DNA of 64,000 nucleotides from Phyllobacterium phragmitis (GCF_002980495.1 NZ_PVBR01000007.1:186001-250000), one strand, 5' to 3'. Positions 26,771-37,269 are shown, numbered from the stretch's first letter. The notes: a model not told the origin generated them from the letters alone. Numbers and translations are program-made.

Positions 26771-27178
26771 TCAGACGAGAGGCGGGGCCTGGGGCGGCGC
26801 CGAGGGCGGATAGGCATCCCGCCAGATGACGGGAGAGACTGGCGCGATGGCGATGATTTCACCGGGACTGAGAACCGGCCCCGCCGTTTTCGGTGGCAGC
26901 GGGCATGTGAAGGCCGCTGAAATGCGGCAGGCTTCGCAGCCATTGCCGTAGAAATGGTCGTCACGGTGATGATGATCGCCGGCATCGCCGCCTGCGGGCT
27001 GGCAAATGACGGGAACGGTTCCATCCGGCAAGGTGTAGGCGGCGAGATCGACCTGACCGCCATAGCCGAGATTGGCCGGGCCGAGATCAACCGGTTTGTG
27101 CTCAAAAGCAAGCAGAACGAGCGCGAGCGCGCAGAAGATGCGCACCATATTCCGCCCGTTCAACAAAGTTTCGCGCAT
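26771..27178 (-). CDS. Small Cys/His protein of the copper locus (DUF2946-like)
   Basis: About 135 residues with an N-terminal hydrophobic helix (MVRIFCALALVLLAFEHKPV) and a periplasmic part carrying DHHHRDDHFYGNGCEACR, a probable metal-binding cluster, then a proline-rich tail. The Cys-x2-Cys with adjacent histidines and the location next to PCuAC and SCO resemble DUF2946-type proteins found in copper loci; the family call is tentative. The ATG at 27178 has only a weak GGGAAA site, and an ATG at 27199 is an alternative. It is upstream of, and likely cotranscribed with, the YcnI-PCuAC gene. Confidence 0.7.
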   Translation of the reverse strand: MRETLLNGRNMVRIFCALALVLLAFEHKPVDLGPANLGYGGQVDLAAYTLPDGTVPVICQPAGGDAGDHHHRDDHFYGNGCEACRISAAFTCPLPPKTAGPVLSPGEIIAIAPVSPVIWRDAYPPSAPPQAPPLV

Positions 27179-27445
27179 GGTTTTCCCGTTTTCCGGCATT
27201 AAGCGCCGCAAAACGTCCCTAACGCAAGACCGCACGCTTTGGAATGCGACAAACGCGAGCAGGCGGGGCGCGCAAATACGCCGAGGGAAGGAACCGGCAC
27301 GGGATCGTTCCCCCGCCAGTTGCCGCTCACCCCAATTGTTGAATGGCTGTGCCATTGGCCTTTGCGCCGAACTGCATTATCTCAAGGGAATAAGATTGGA
27401 GCGATCGGAACCGCTCCACTGCATTTCAAGGCGGGATGGAATAAA

Positions 27446-28651
27446 ATGACAGGCGTGACACGCGAACAGGTTCTTGAACGGCTGAAGACGATAACCGGGC
27501 CGGATTTCGAAAGCGACATCGTCGACCTCGGCCTCGTCTCCGATATATTCATCGCCGACAAAAAGGTGTTCTTCTCGATCACCGTGCCGGCTGCCCGTGC
27601 GCAGGAACTCGAGCCGCTGCGTACCGCCGCCGAAAAGGTGGTGAAGGAGATACAAGGCGTCGAGGGTGCGCTCGTTACGCTGACGGCGGAAAAGAAGGGC
27701 GGCAGGACCAGCGACGATGCGCCGCCGGCGCGCCCATCCGCACCGCAGCAACCATCATCGCCAACCATCGTTCAACGCTCGGCTCCGTCGGGTGCGGTTC
27801 CGCCGCCGCGCGTGCCGCAGCATGACCAGCCGCCGCGCAAACCCGGCGTTCCCGGCGTCGGCGCCATCATTGCGGTCGCCTCCGGCAAGGGCGGTGTCGG
27901 CAAATCGACGACGGCGGTCAATCTGGCGCTCGGGCTCAAGGCCAACGGCCTGAAGGTCGGCATTCTCGATGCCGATATATACGGGCCGTCGATGCCCCGG
28001 CTCCTCGGCATTTCGGGCCGCCCGGAAACGATCTCCGGCCGCGTTCTGAAACCGATGGAGAATTACGGCCTGAAGGTGATGTCGATCGGGTTCCTGGTCG
28101 ATGAGGAAACGCCGATGATCTGGCGTGGGCCGATGGTCATCTCGGCGCTGACGCAGATGCTGCGCGAGGTGGAATGGGGCGAGCTCGACGTGCTCGTCGT
28201 CGACATGCCGCCCGGCACGGGCGACGCCCAGCTGACCATGGCCCAGCAGGTGCCGCTCGCCGGCGCCGTCATCGTCTCGACACCACAGGACCTGGCGCTG
28301 ATCGACGCGCGCAAGGGGCTGCACATGTTCCGCAAGGTCGATGTGCCGCTGCTCGGCATCATCGAGAACATGAGTTATTTCATCGCCCCTGATACCGGCA
28401 CGCGCTACGATATTTTCGGCCATGGCGGGGCGCGCCGGGAAGCGACGCGTCTCAACGTGCCCTTTCTCGGCGAAGTGCCGCTGCACATGGATATCCGCGA
28501 GACGTCCGATGCCGGAACGCCGGTGACGGTCAGCGAGCCCGACGGCGTTCACGCGAAGATCTACCGCGACATCGCCGCCAAGGTCTGGCAGGGCGTGGAG
28601 ACGGCACGCGCCACACCGGGACGGGCCGCGCCGGCGATTGTTTTCGAGTGA
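27446..28651 (+). CDS. apbC: Mrp/NBP35-type P-loop ATPase (ApbC)
   Basis: The 401-residue protein has an N-terminal FeS-assembly (DUF59/MIP18-like) domain, a proline-rich linker and a MinD/Mrp ATPase domain with the deviant Walker A SGKGGVGKSTTAVNLA and VVDMPPGTGDAQLT. Family members carry and transfer iron-sulfur clusters. The CxxC found in many homologues after ENMSYF is replaced by APDT here (SYFIAPDTGTRYDIFGHGGA), so cluster binding by the usual ligands is doubtful. The ATG at 27446 follows GGATGGA; homology begins there. It is convergent with pgm. Confidence 0.93.
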   Translation: MTGVTREQVLERLKTITGPDFESDIVDLGLVSDIFIADKKVFFSITVPAARAQELEPLRTAAEKVVKEIQGVEGALVTLTAEKKGGRTSDDAPPARPSAPQQPSSPTIVQRSAPSGAVPPPRVPQHDQPPRKPGVPGVGAIIAVASGKGGVGKSTTAVNLALGLKANGLKVGILDADIYGPSMPRLLGISGRPETISGRVLKPMENYGLKVMSIGFLVDEETPMIWRGPMVISALTQMLREVEWGELDVLVVDMPPGTGDAQLTMAQQVPLAGAVIVSTPQDLALIDARKGLHMFRKVDVPLLGIIENMSYFIAPDTGTRYDIFGHGGARREATRLNVPFLGEVPLHMDIRETSDAGTPVTVSEPDGVHAKIYRDIAAKVWQGVETARATPGRAAPAIVFE

Positions 28652-28790
28652 GGGAATAGGGGAAGTAGGGGAATAAGGGAATAAGGGAATAAGGGAGTAA
28701 GGGAGTAAGGGAGTAAGGGAGTAAGGGAGTAAGGTTACTCCGAACATATTCCCTTATTCCCTTATTCCCCTATTCCCCTATTCCCTTCTC
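28652..28790. repeat. GGGAATA heptad array with inverse (family F)
   Basis: About twelve tandem units of GGGAATA, GGGAGTA and related heptads are followed by eleven bases and then by the inverse units, so the transcript can fold into one long hairpin from either direction. It fills the space from the TGA of apbC to the TGA of pgm exactly, which suggests it works as a bidirectional terminator. A shorter copy is at 33458-33525. Confidence 0.85.
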
Positions 28791-30494
<1,704 letters not shown>

Positions 30495-30560
30495 TCAAGT
30501 TTGCGCTATGCAAATAACAATTTGTGCAGGGGCTTGAGCTTGTCAAAACTAACTTGAAAT

Positions 30561-30697
30561 AGCTCCCCGCTGGCCGTCATTCTCGGGCTTGTCCCGAGAA
30601 TCTACGACGAAGCGTTCAATCAGAACGGTAATCACTTTCCTTCGTCTTATGGCAGATTCTCGGGACAAGCCCGAGAATGACGACAGGACAAGGAGCT
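30561..30697. repeat. Inverted repeat with TCTCGGGCTTGTCCCGAGAA arms (family E)
   Basis: Arms at 30575-30602 and 30654-30683 are near-perfect inverses, each also self-complementary (CTCGGG CTTGT CCCGAG), around about 50 bases. Short outer arms AGCTCC/GGAGCT extend it. It lies between the end of frcR and the start of pgm, both on the minus strand, and its right end overlaps the frcR stop codon. Such repeats are widespread in alphaproteobacteria. Confidence 0.8.
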
Positions 30698-31994
30698 AAA
30701 CCGCATCTTTGAACAGGACGCTCTGGTCGAACAGATAGCGGTTGAAGAGCGGCAGGCTCGCAGCCCCCACGGCCTTTGCATGGACGCCGACCTTGCCCTC
30801 GACGATATCAGGCGCGGAGATGCCCTGAAGATCGAGCCCGGCAATCTCCACGCGCGTTGCCTCGACGATGCGGTGGCGCACCGAAACGGGAAGCCAGCCA
30901 TCGATGATGGCGGCGGAAAAATCGATGATCGAAGCGGCCGCGACAATGGCATGGGCGAGATTGCGGGCGGTGAGCGCGATCCATTCATCGACGGGCGCGC
31001 CGAAATCTTCCCAATTTTCCGGCGACAGCCAGAGAGCGGAGGTATCGTCGCCGCGCTCCTGCAACATGCGCTCCAGCACGAAGACCGAAGCGGCGTCGAT
31101 CAACTGCCTCGGCTGGCCCAGTGCTGGTCCGGGAACTGGCCCCGGTACTGGCCCCGGTACTGGCATCGAGCCGACCGCGCCGGCATTGCCGGTCCGTCCG
31201 GCATAAAGCGCGTTGTTGAGGACCACGCCGCCGCCGATGAAGGAACCGATGAAGAAATAGACGAAATCGGTGAAGTCAGGACCGCGCCCGAAGGTCAGTT
31301 CCGCACCGCAGGCGGCGGTGGCATCGTTCTGCATGAAGACGGGATAAGGAAAATGCGCGGCGAATTCGCGGACGAGATCGGCATTGCGCCAGGCATCGAG
31401 ATCGGCCTGCGGCGCTCCCACTTCCTCCACCCAGTTCCATAGCTCGAAAGGAACGGCAATGCCGAGCCCGGCGATGCGGCGGCGCTGCGCCGCGTCGAGC
31501 GATGCGTTGAAGCGGCCGATCCCGTCTAGGGTGAATTGCTTGATCGCGTCGGGAACCGGCCAGCGATAGGTCTCGTGGAGACGCATCCGGATATTGCCCA
31601 GGAAATCCATCAGGATCAGCTCGGCGCTGCGCCGCCCGATCTTCAGCCCGAAGGAAAAAACCCCCTCCGCGGCAAGGCGCATCGGCGTCGAAGGCTGGCC
31701 GACACGGCCGCGCACGCGCTCGCCGCGCGTCAGGAGCCCGTCTTCTTCCAGGCCCCGCATGATGACCGAAACGGTCTGCGCCGAAAGCCCGGTCAGCCGT
31801 GCTATATCGGCACGCGGCAAGGCGCCATGGCGGCGGACGAGAGACAGAACGAGCCGTTCATTATAAGCGCGCACCCCCGTCTGGTTGGATCCACGGCTGA
31901 TGGCGGGGCTATGCTCGACCGCATATTCCGGCTTGAATCCACCGGTGCGCGCTCCCCTGGCAGATTGCTTTTCTCTTCCCGTATCTGCAGCCAT
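30696..31994 (-). CDS. frcR: ROK family repressor, FrcR-like
   Basis: The 432-residue protein has an N-terminal winged helix (residues about 45-105; PRADIARLTGLSAQTVSVIM) and a ROK sugar-kinase-like domain (DATAACGAELTFGRG, then FIGGGVVLNNALYAGRTGNA). ROK repressors bind a sugar or sugar phosphate and control adjacent transport genes. It is divergent from frcB, which matches the S. meliloti frc locus. The usual zinc-binding cysteine motif of ROK proteins is absent. A tandem in-frame expansion of PVPG lies just after GSM (see the repeat entry). The ATG at 31994 has an AGGAAA site. The divergent intergenic region has a matching palindrome. Confidence 0.88.
   Translation of the reverse strand: MAADTGREKQSARGARTGGFKPEYAVEHSPAISRGSNQTGVRAYNERLVLSLVRRHGALPRADIARLTGLSAQTVSVIMRGLEEDGLLTRGERVRGRVGQPSTPMRLAAEGVFSFGLKIGRRSAELILMDFLGNIRMRLHETYRWPVPDAIKQFTLDGIGRFNASLDAAQRRRIAGLGIAVPFELWNWVEEVGAPQADLDAWRNADLVREFAAHFPYPVFMQNDATAACGAELTFGRGPDFTDFVYFFIGSFIGGGVVLNNALYAGRTGNAGAVGSMPVPGPVPGPVPGPALGQPRQLIDAASVFVLERMLQERGDDTSALWLSPENWEDFGAPVDEWIALTARNLAHAIVAAASIIDFSAAIIDGWLPVSVRHRIVEATRVEIAGLDLQGISAPDIVEGKVGVHAKAVGAASLPLFNRYLFDQSVLFKDAV
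31122..31164. repeat. In-frame 12-base tandem repeat in frcR
   Basis: The unit TGGCCCCGGTAC is repeated about three times with a variant first copy. On the minus strand it encodes repeated PVPG, giving PVPGPVPGPVPGPALGQP where relatives have a single PVPGP loop. The length in multiples of 12 keeps the frame. Confidence 0.8.
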
Positions 31995-32147
31995 TGCTTT
32001 TCCTGAACCGCCAATCGCGTTTTTCCACTGCCTCGCCCGGAAACGGAGCACTCGAATTCAAAGTGTCAGCGCTGTACGCGTGGCGTTCGAGCGCGCCGTG
32101 CAACATGCAGCGGCTTTTCTCCGGCGGCAAGTTTGGCACAGGCGATT

Positions 32148-32176
32148 AATAAATCAACCGGATTTATTTATTGACA
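32148..32176 (+). promoter_or_regulatory. Candidate FrcR operator and -35 of frcB
   Basis: AATAAATC and its exact inverse GATTTATT are separated by five bases (32148-32168), and TTGACA follows at 32171. AT-rich palindromes of the type TTATTT-N7-AAATAA are the known sites for ROK repressors such as NagC and Mlc. The site lies in the divergent frcR-frcB region, about 260 bases before frcB. A clear -10 box is not visible. Confidence 0.5.
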
Positions 32177-32358
32177 GGCTCTGTTTCACATGTTTCCCTA
32201 CGGACGAATGTGCCGGTACCTGGATCAAATGTTCGATCATGAAGCCGGCGTATTTAGTGTTATGATTGCCTGAAAGCCGCCAGATCATTGCGGCAGGATC
32301 ATGCGCTGAAACCGGGCTTGGCAGCGCTCCCAATCGAGCACACCGGCCATCACTCAAT

Positions 32359-32417
32359 CCAGGCCGGCTGCCGCCGGCATATTTCGGCCAGGCCGGCTTG
32401 CTGCCGGCATATCTCGG
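32359..32417 (+). repeat. Two tandem 29-30 base units in the frcB leader
   Basis: CCAGGCCGGCT..GCCGGCATAT.TCGG occurs twice back to back (32359-32387 and 32388-32417), ending at the frcB ribosome-binding site GGGAGGAATTC. Each unit contains GCCGGC self-complementary parts, so the leader RNA can form alternative hairpins near the translation start. Confidence 0.75.
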
Positions 32418-32426
32418 GAGGAATTC

Positions 32427-33449
32427 ATGAAGAAGATGATCTTATCGTCGGCCTTTGCCGCTTTTGCGCTCGGTGCCGCCGCCATGCCCGCCAGTGCCGC
32501 CGATATCGGCGCCTGCCTCATCACCAAGACCGACACCAATCCCTTCTTCGTCAAGATGAAGGAAGGCGCGCTGGCCAAGGCTGGGGAATTGGGCGTCAAC
32601 CTCAAGACCTATGCGGGCAGGATCGATGGCGACAGCGAAAGCCAGATGGCGGCTATCGAGACCTGCATCGCCGATGGCGCCAAGGGCATCCTGATCACGG
32701 CCTCCGACACCAAGGGCATCGTGCCGAGCCTGCAGAAGGCGCGCGACGCGGGCATCCTGGTGATCGCACTCGATACGCCGCTGGAGCCGGCGGACGCCGC
32801 CGACGCCACCTTCGCCACCGACAATTTCCTTGCCGGCGAGTTGGTCGGCAAATGGGCCGCCGCGACGCTTGGCGATGAAGCCAAGAACGCCAAGGTCGCA
32901 TTCCTCAACCTCACCGCGGCGCAGCCGAGCGTCGATGTGCTGCGCGACCAGGGCTTCGACAAGGGCTTCGGCATCGACCCCAAGGACGAGACGAAGCTTG
33001 GCGACGAGGACGACGCACGCATCGTCGGGCGCGACCTGACGGATGGAAACGAAGAAGGCGGACGCCGCGCCATGGAGAACCTTCTCCAGAAGGACCCGAC
33101 CATCAACGTCGTCCACACCATCAATGAGCCTGCTGCGGCAGGCGCCTATGAAGCGCTCAAGGCGCTCGGCCGCGAAAAGGACGTGCTGATCGTTTCCATC
33201 GATGGCGGCTGCCCCGGCGTCAAGAACGTGCAGGAAGGTGTCATCGGCGCAACCTCGCAGCAATATCCGCTGCAGATGGCGGCGCTCGGCATCGAAGCGA
33301 TCAAGAAATTCGCCGATACGGGCGAAAAGCCGAAGCCGACCGAAGGCAAGAGCTTCGTGGATACGGGCGTGGCTCTGGTCACCGACAAGCCGGTCGAGGG
33401 TGTTCCCTCCATCGATACGAAGGCCGGACTGGAGAAGTGCTGGGGCTGA
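32427..33449 (+). CDS. frcB: Fructose ABC transporter, substrate-binding protein
   Basis: The 340-residue periplasmic binding protein (type 1 fold, CUT2 family) has a signal peptide ([20 protein letters not shown], cleavage after ASA) and a mature chain [20 protein letters not shown]. The sequence, the order frcR-frcB-C-A-K and the gene sizes agree with the S. meliloti fructose system, which also accepts mannose and ribose. It captures sugar in the periplasm for FrcC/FrcA. A GGGAGG site precedes the ATG. The 3' end is followed by a hairpin array, which often leaves the binding-protein message more abundant than the rest of the operon. Confidence 0.92.
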   Translation: MKKMILSSAFAAFALGAAAMPASAADIGACLITKTDTNPFFVKMKEGALAKAGELGVNLKTYAGRIDGDSESQMAAIETCIADGAKGILITASDTKGIVPSLQKARDAGILVIALDTPLEPADAADATFATDNFLAGELVGKWAAATLGDEAKNAKVAFLNLTAAQPSVDVLRDQGFDKGFGIDPKDETKLGDEDDARIVGRDLTDGNEEGGRRAMENLLQKDPTINVVHTINEPAAAGAYEALKALGREKDVLIVSIDGGCPGVKNVQEGVIGATSQQYPLQMAALGIEAIKKFADTGEKPKPTEGKSFVDTGVALVTDKPVEGVPSIDTKAGLEKCWG

Positions 33450-33457
33450 TCGCATTG

Positions 33458-33525
33458 TAAGGGAGTAGGGGAATAGGGCAGTAGGGGAATATGTTTCTTA
33501 CATACTCCCCTATTCCCTTAAGGAC
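33458..33525. repeat. GGGAATA heptad hairpin between frcB and frcC
   Basis: Units of AGGGAGTAGGGGAATAGGG type at 33461-33493 are mirrored at 33505-33524 (ACTCCCCTATTCCCTTA), giving a long stem 13 bases before the frcC start. It is the same family as 28652-28790. Inside an operon it could reduce read-through or protect the 3' end of frcB mRNA. Confidence 0.8.
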
Positions 33526-33538
33526 ATGAGGAACTACC

Positions 33539-34621
33539 ATGACCCAGCCGACACCGGCGGCGACGCCAGGCCAGGATTACGAAAACGCGCTTTCGGCTAG
33601 CCCTGCCGAAGTCGCCTCCTTCGAGGGTCCCGGCAAGACGTTCATGCAGCGCGGGCGCGAATTCCTGCACGGGAACCCGGCCGCCGTGCCGCTGATCGTC
33701 CTGCTGGCTTCGCTGGTCGTCTTCGGCATCCTGGTGGGATCGAAGTTCTTCTCCGCCTTCGCGCTGACGCTGATCCTGCAGCAGGTGGCGATCACCGGCA
33801 TCGTCGCGACGGCGCAGACGCTGGTGATCCTGACGGCCGGCATCGATCTTTCGGTCGGCGCCATCATGGTCCTGTCCTCGGTGGTCATGGGCCAGTTCAC
33901 CTTCCGCTATGGCCTGCCTGCGGAACTCGCCGTGCTGTGCGGCTTTGCCGTCGGCGCGCTTTGCGGCTTCATCAACGGTTTTCTCGTCGCCTATGTCAGG
34001 CTGCCGCCCTTCATCGTCACGCTCGGCATGTGGCAGGTGATCCTCGCGACGAACTTCCTTTATTCCGCCAATGAGACCATCCGCGCGCAGGATATCAGCG
34101 CCGAAGCGCCGATCCTGCAATTCTTCGGGCAGAGCATCCGCTTCGGCGGCGCGGTGCTCACCTATGGCGTCATCGTCTTCGTGCTGCTCGTCATGCTGCT
34201 CTGGTATGTCCTCAACCACACCGCATGGGGACGCCATGTCTATGCCATCGGCGACGATCCCGATGCGGCGGAACTCTCCGGCGTGCGCGTCAAGCCCATC
34301 CTGGTTTCGGTCTATGTGCTGGGCGGCCTGATCTGTGCGCTGGCCGGCTGGGCGCTGATCGGACGCCTCGGCTCCGTTTCGCCGACGGCCGGACAGTTCG
34401 CCAATATCGAATCGATCACCGCGGTGGTGATCGGCGGCATTTCGCTGTTCGGCGGCCGTGGCTCGATCCTCGGCACGATGTTCGGCGCGTTGATCGTCGG
34501 CGTCTTCGCGCTGGGCCTGAGGCTTTGGGGCACCGATCCGCAATGGACCTATCTGATGATCGGCCTGCTCATCATCGGCGCCGTCGCAATCGACCAGTGG
34601 ATCAGAAAGGCTGCAGCATGA
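33539..34621 (+). CDS. frcC: Fructose ABC transporter, permease
   Basis: A 360-residue integral membrane protein of the BPD_transp_2 (RbsC-like) family. After a soluble N-terminal segment of about 50 residues it has eight to ten hydrophobic helices. ILTAGIDLSVGAIMVLSSVV and the late GGISLFGGRGSILGTMFGAL are conserved motifs of the family. It forms the sugar channel with FrcA and takes sugar from FrcB. Its TGA overlaps the frcA ATG. Confidence 0.93.
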   Translation: MTQPTPAATPGQDYENALSASPAEVASFEGPGKTFMQRGREFLHGNPAAVPLIVLLASLVVFGILVGSKFFSAFALTLILQQVAITGIVATAQTLVILTAGIDLSVGAIMVLSSVVMGQFTFRYGLPAELAVLCGFAVGALCGFINGFLVAYVRLPPFIVTLGMWQVILATNFLYSANETIRAQDISAEAPILQFFGQSIRFGGAVLTYGVIVFVLLVMLLWYVLNHTAWGRHVYAIGDDPDAAELSGVRVKPILVSVYVLGGLICALAGWALIGRLGSVSPTAGQFANIESITAVVIGGISLFGGRGSILGTMFGALIVGVFALGLRLWGTDPQWTYLMIGLLIIGAVAIDQWIRKAAA

Positions 34622-35406
34622 ACGCATCAGTGCAACCAATCCTCACCGCCCGCGGCCTCGTCAAGCGCTACGGCCGGGTCACGGCTCTCGACCATGCCGA
34701 TTTCGATCTCTATCCCGGCGAAATCCTCGCCGTGATCGGTGACAATGGCGCGGGCAAATCGACGCTCATCAAGGCGCTTTCAGGTGCGGTTTCCCCCGAC
34801 GAGGGCGAGATCCGGCTCGACGGCAAGCGGATTCACTTCCGTTCGCCGATGGACGCGCGCGGGGCAGGCATCGAAACCGTCTACCAGAATCTGGCGCTTT
34901 CGCCAGCGCTGTCGATCGCCGACAATATGTTCCTCGGGCGCGAGATCCGCAAACCCGGCGTGCTCGGAAGCCTGTTTCGCATGCTCGACCGCCCGGCCAT
35001 GGAAAAAACCGCCCGCGAAAAGCTCTCCGAACTGGGGCTGATGACCATCCAGAATATCGGCCAGGCGGTGGAGACGCTTTCGGGTGGCCAAAGGCAGGGC
35101 GTGGCGGTGGCGCGCGCCGCAGCCTTCGGCTCCAAGGTCATCATCATGGATGAGCCGACGGCGGCACTCGGCGTCAAGGAATCGCGCCGCGTCCTCGAAC
35201 TCATCCAGGATGTGAAGGCGCGCGGAATGCCGATCGTGCTGATCTCGCACAACATGCCGCATGTCTTCGAGGTCGCCGACCGTATTCATATCCACCGCCT
35301 CGGGCGCAGGCTTGCCGTTATCAAGCCGTCCGATTACACGATGTCGGATGCGGTGGCGCTGATGACCGGCGCCATGGCTCCGCCGACGGACGTGCTCGCG
35401 GCCTGA
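34618..35406 (+). CDS. frcA: Fructose ABC transporter, ATP-binding protein
   Basis: A 262-residue single-domain ATPase with Walker A GDNGAGKST, signature LSGGQRQGVAVARA and Walker B VIIMDEPTAALG. Most CUT2 sugar importers use a two-domain ATPase of about 500 residues; the one-domain form of about 260 residues is the known FrcA architecture. The ATG is set by the ATGA overlap with frcC. A much longer open frame begins upstream at 34225 but overlaps frcC and is not real. Confidence 0.93.
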   Translation: MNASVQPILTARGLVKRYGRVTALDHADFDLYPGEILAVIGDNGAGKSTLIKALSGAVSPDEGEIRLDGKRIHFRSPMDARGAGIETVYQNLALSPALSIADNMFLGREIRKPGVLGSLFRMLDRPAMEKTAREKLSELGLMTIQNIGQAVETLSGGQRQGVAVARAAAFGSKVIIMDEPTAALGVKESRRVLELIQDVKARGMPIVLISHNMPHVFEVADRIHIHRLGRRLAVIKPSDYTMSDAVALMTGAMAPPTDVLAA

Positions 35407-35429
35407 GATTTTCGTCTTTGGGGGAGGAT

Positions 35430-36059
35430 ATGGAGAGCACCAGCCGCGACATGCTGCCGTCGGCCATCTTGTCGCGGCTTGGGGAGGGCGAACGTCTTCT
35501 GGTCGCCATAGCGGGACCGCCCGGCGCCGGCAAATCGACGCTTTCGGAACATCTGCGCGACGCCTTGAACAAGGGTGGGGACGGGCCATCCGCCATCGTG
35601 CCGATGGACGGCTTTCACCTCGACAACGCCATCCTCGACCAACGGGGTTTGAGAAGCCGCAAGGGCTCGCCGCCGACCTTCGACTGCGCCGGTTTCGAGG
35701 TGCTGCTGAAGCGGCTCAGGATGGCGGGTGAGGATGTGGTCATCCCGGCCTTCGACCGGACGCTCGACCTTTCGCGCGCCGGGGCAGCGGTGGTCGCCGC
35801 CCGCCATCGCATCCTGCTCGTCGAAGGCAATTATCTGCTGCTCGATGAGGCGCCGTGGAGCCGTCTCCAGCCGTTGTTCGATCTCACCATCTTTCTCGAC
35901 GTGCCGTTCATGGAGCTGGAGCAGCGGCTGATCCAGCGCTGGCTCGAGCACGGCCACACGCCGGAGGAGGCGGGCAACCGCGCGCTGTCCAACGATATTC
36001 CCAATGCGGAGCTGGTCGTTTCGTCATCGCGGCCGGCGGATTATGTCATCAGGGATTAA
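35430..36059 (+). CDS. frcK: Fructose locus kinase-like P-loop protein
   Basis: A 209-residue protein of the uridine kinase/PanK-like P-loop family with Walker A GPPGAGKST (residues about 29-37), the PMDGFHLDN segment and VEGNYLLLDEAPWS. It is the frcK gene of the locus by position and type; a phosphotransferase role on the imported sugar or a nucleoside is presumed, not shown. The ATG at 35430 follows GGGGGAGG with only two to three bases of spacing, which is unusually short; the TTG at 35418 is a weaker alternative. It ends 48 bases before ureD. Confidence 0.82.
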   Translation: MESTSRDMLPSAILSRLGEGERLLVAIAGPPGAGKSTLSEHLRDALNKGGDGPSAIVPMDGFHLDNAILDQRGLRSRKGSPPTFDCAGFEVLLKRLRMAGEDVVIPAFDRTLDLSRAGAAVVAARHRILLVEGNYLLLDEAPWSRLQPLFDLTIFLDVPFMELEQRLIQRWLEHGHTPEEAGNRALSNDIPNAELVVSSSRPADYVIRD

Positions 36060-36107
36060 GGCTGCAAAGCGTTGAGAGCATCCGCTTTTGCAGCTATTGC
36101 GTAAGCG

Positions 36108-36950
36108 ATGAGAATTCCAAGCGACATCATGCCCATACCGGAAACATCTCCCCGTCCGCAACGGACCTCCGGCGAGGGACGGCTTTCGGTCAAGAAAACC
36201 GGCGACAGGACGCGGATCGACCGGCTTTTCCAGGAAGGTTCGGCAAAACTGCGCTTTCCGCAGAATCCGGGCGGTCACCTCGAAGCGGTGATGATCAATA
36301 CGGCTGGCGGACTGACCGGCGGCGACCGGATGCGCTGGCAGTTCTCGCTCGGTGAGGATTGCCGCGCCAGCCTGACGACGCAGGCCTGCGAGAAGATCTA
36401 CAAGGCGGAAGAAGGCTCGACGGCGACGGTGGATACGGTCATCGACGTGGCCGAGGGCGGATCGGTGGCCTGGCTGCCGCAGGAAACGATCCTTTTCGAA
36501 CGCTCAGCGCTTCATCGCAGGCTGACCGTCAATCTTGCCCCGACAGCGACGGCGCTGATCGTCGAAACGGTGGTTTTCGGCCGCAAGGCGATGGGCGAGG
36601 ATATCGGCACGGCGACTTTCCGCGATTGCTGGCGCATCAGGCGCGGCGCGACGCTGGAGCATGCGGAAAACTTTTCCATCGGGCCCGATGCGGGGGCGAT
36701 GCTGGCGCGGCCGGCGCTTTTCGGCGGCAAGCGCGTTTTCGCCAGCGTGCTGCTCGTCGCGGAGGATTGCGAGCGGCATCTCGACGGCGCGCGGACGATC
36801 ATTGGCAAGGACGGCGGTGTGTCGGCCTGGTCTGGCAAGCTTCTTGCTCGACTGGTCGACGACGATGCCTATTCGCTGAGAAAAAGGCTGATACCGCTGA
36901 TCGGCCTGCTCAATAAAAAAGCAGAGCTGCCCAAAGTGTGGTCAACCTGA
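36108..36950 (+). CDS. ureD: Urease accessory protein UreD
   Basis: The 280-residue protein has the UreD core QEGSAKLRFPQNPGGHLEAV, NTAGGLTGGDRM and TTQACEKIYKAEEG. UreD scaffolds the UreF-UreG complex on apo-urease for nickel insertion. It opens the urease gene set. The ATG at 36108 is used; an in-frame ATG at 36129 is possible and neither has a strong ribosome-binding site. A preceding gap of only 48 bases after frcK leaves little room for a promoter, so one may lie within or upstream of frcK. Confidence 0.94.
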   Translation: MRIPSDIMPIPETSPRPQRTSGEGRLSVKKTGDRTRIDRLFQEGSAKLRFPQNPGGHLEAVMINTAGGLTGGDRMRWQFSLGEDCRASLTTQACEKIYKAEEGSTATVDTVIDVAEGGSVAWLPQETILFERSALHRRLTVNLAPTATALIVETVVFGRKAMGEDIGTATFRDCWRIRRGATLEHAENFSIGPDAGAMLARPALFGGKRVFASVLLVAEDCERHLDGARTIIGKDGGVSAWSGKLLARLVDDDAYSLRKRLIPLIGLLNKKAELPKVWST

Positions 36951-36966
36951 AGACAGGGTATGAAAC

Positions 36967-37269
36967 ATGAATCTGACGCCGCGCGAAAAAGACAAGCTTT
37001 TGATTTCGATGGCGGCGATGGTGGCGCGCAAGAGGCTTGAACGCGGCGTCAAGCTCAACCACCCCGAGGCGATCGCGCTGATCAGCGATTTCGTGGTCGA
37101 GGGGGCGCGCGACGGACGCTCCGTCGCCGATCTCATGGAAGCGGGTGCGCATGTCATCACCCGCGATCAGGTCATGGAAGGCATCGCCGAGATGATCCAT
37201 GACGTGCAGGTCGAGGCGACCTTTCCCGACGGCACCAAGCTGGTGACCGTGCACGAACCGATCCGCTGA
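36967..37269 (+). CDS. ureA: Urease gamma subunit
   Basis: The 100-residue protein is full length for UreA ([41 protein letters not shown] at the end). It is one of the three structural subunits of the nickel enzyme that hydrolyses urea to ammonia and carbonic acid. An AGGGT site precedes the ATG and the gap to ureD is 16 bases, consistent with one operon. Confidence 0.97.
   Translation: MNLTPREKDKLLISMAAMVARKRLERGVKLNHPEAIALISDFVVEGARDGRSVADLMEAGAHVITRDQVMEGIAEMIHDVQVEATFPDGTKLVTVHEPIR

Noticed and set aside
28652-28790. Possible CRISPR array in the heptad repeat
   Set aside because: The units are 7 bases long without unique spacers, and the inverse units form a hairpin; there are no cas genes nearby.
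34225-34617. Longer start for frcA
   Set aside because: It would overlap most of the 3' part of frcC; the ATGA overlap at 34618 and homology give the true start.
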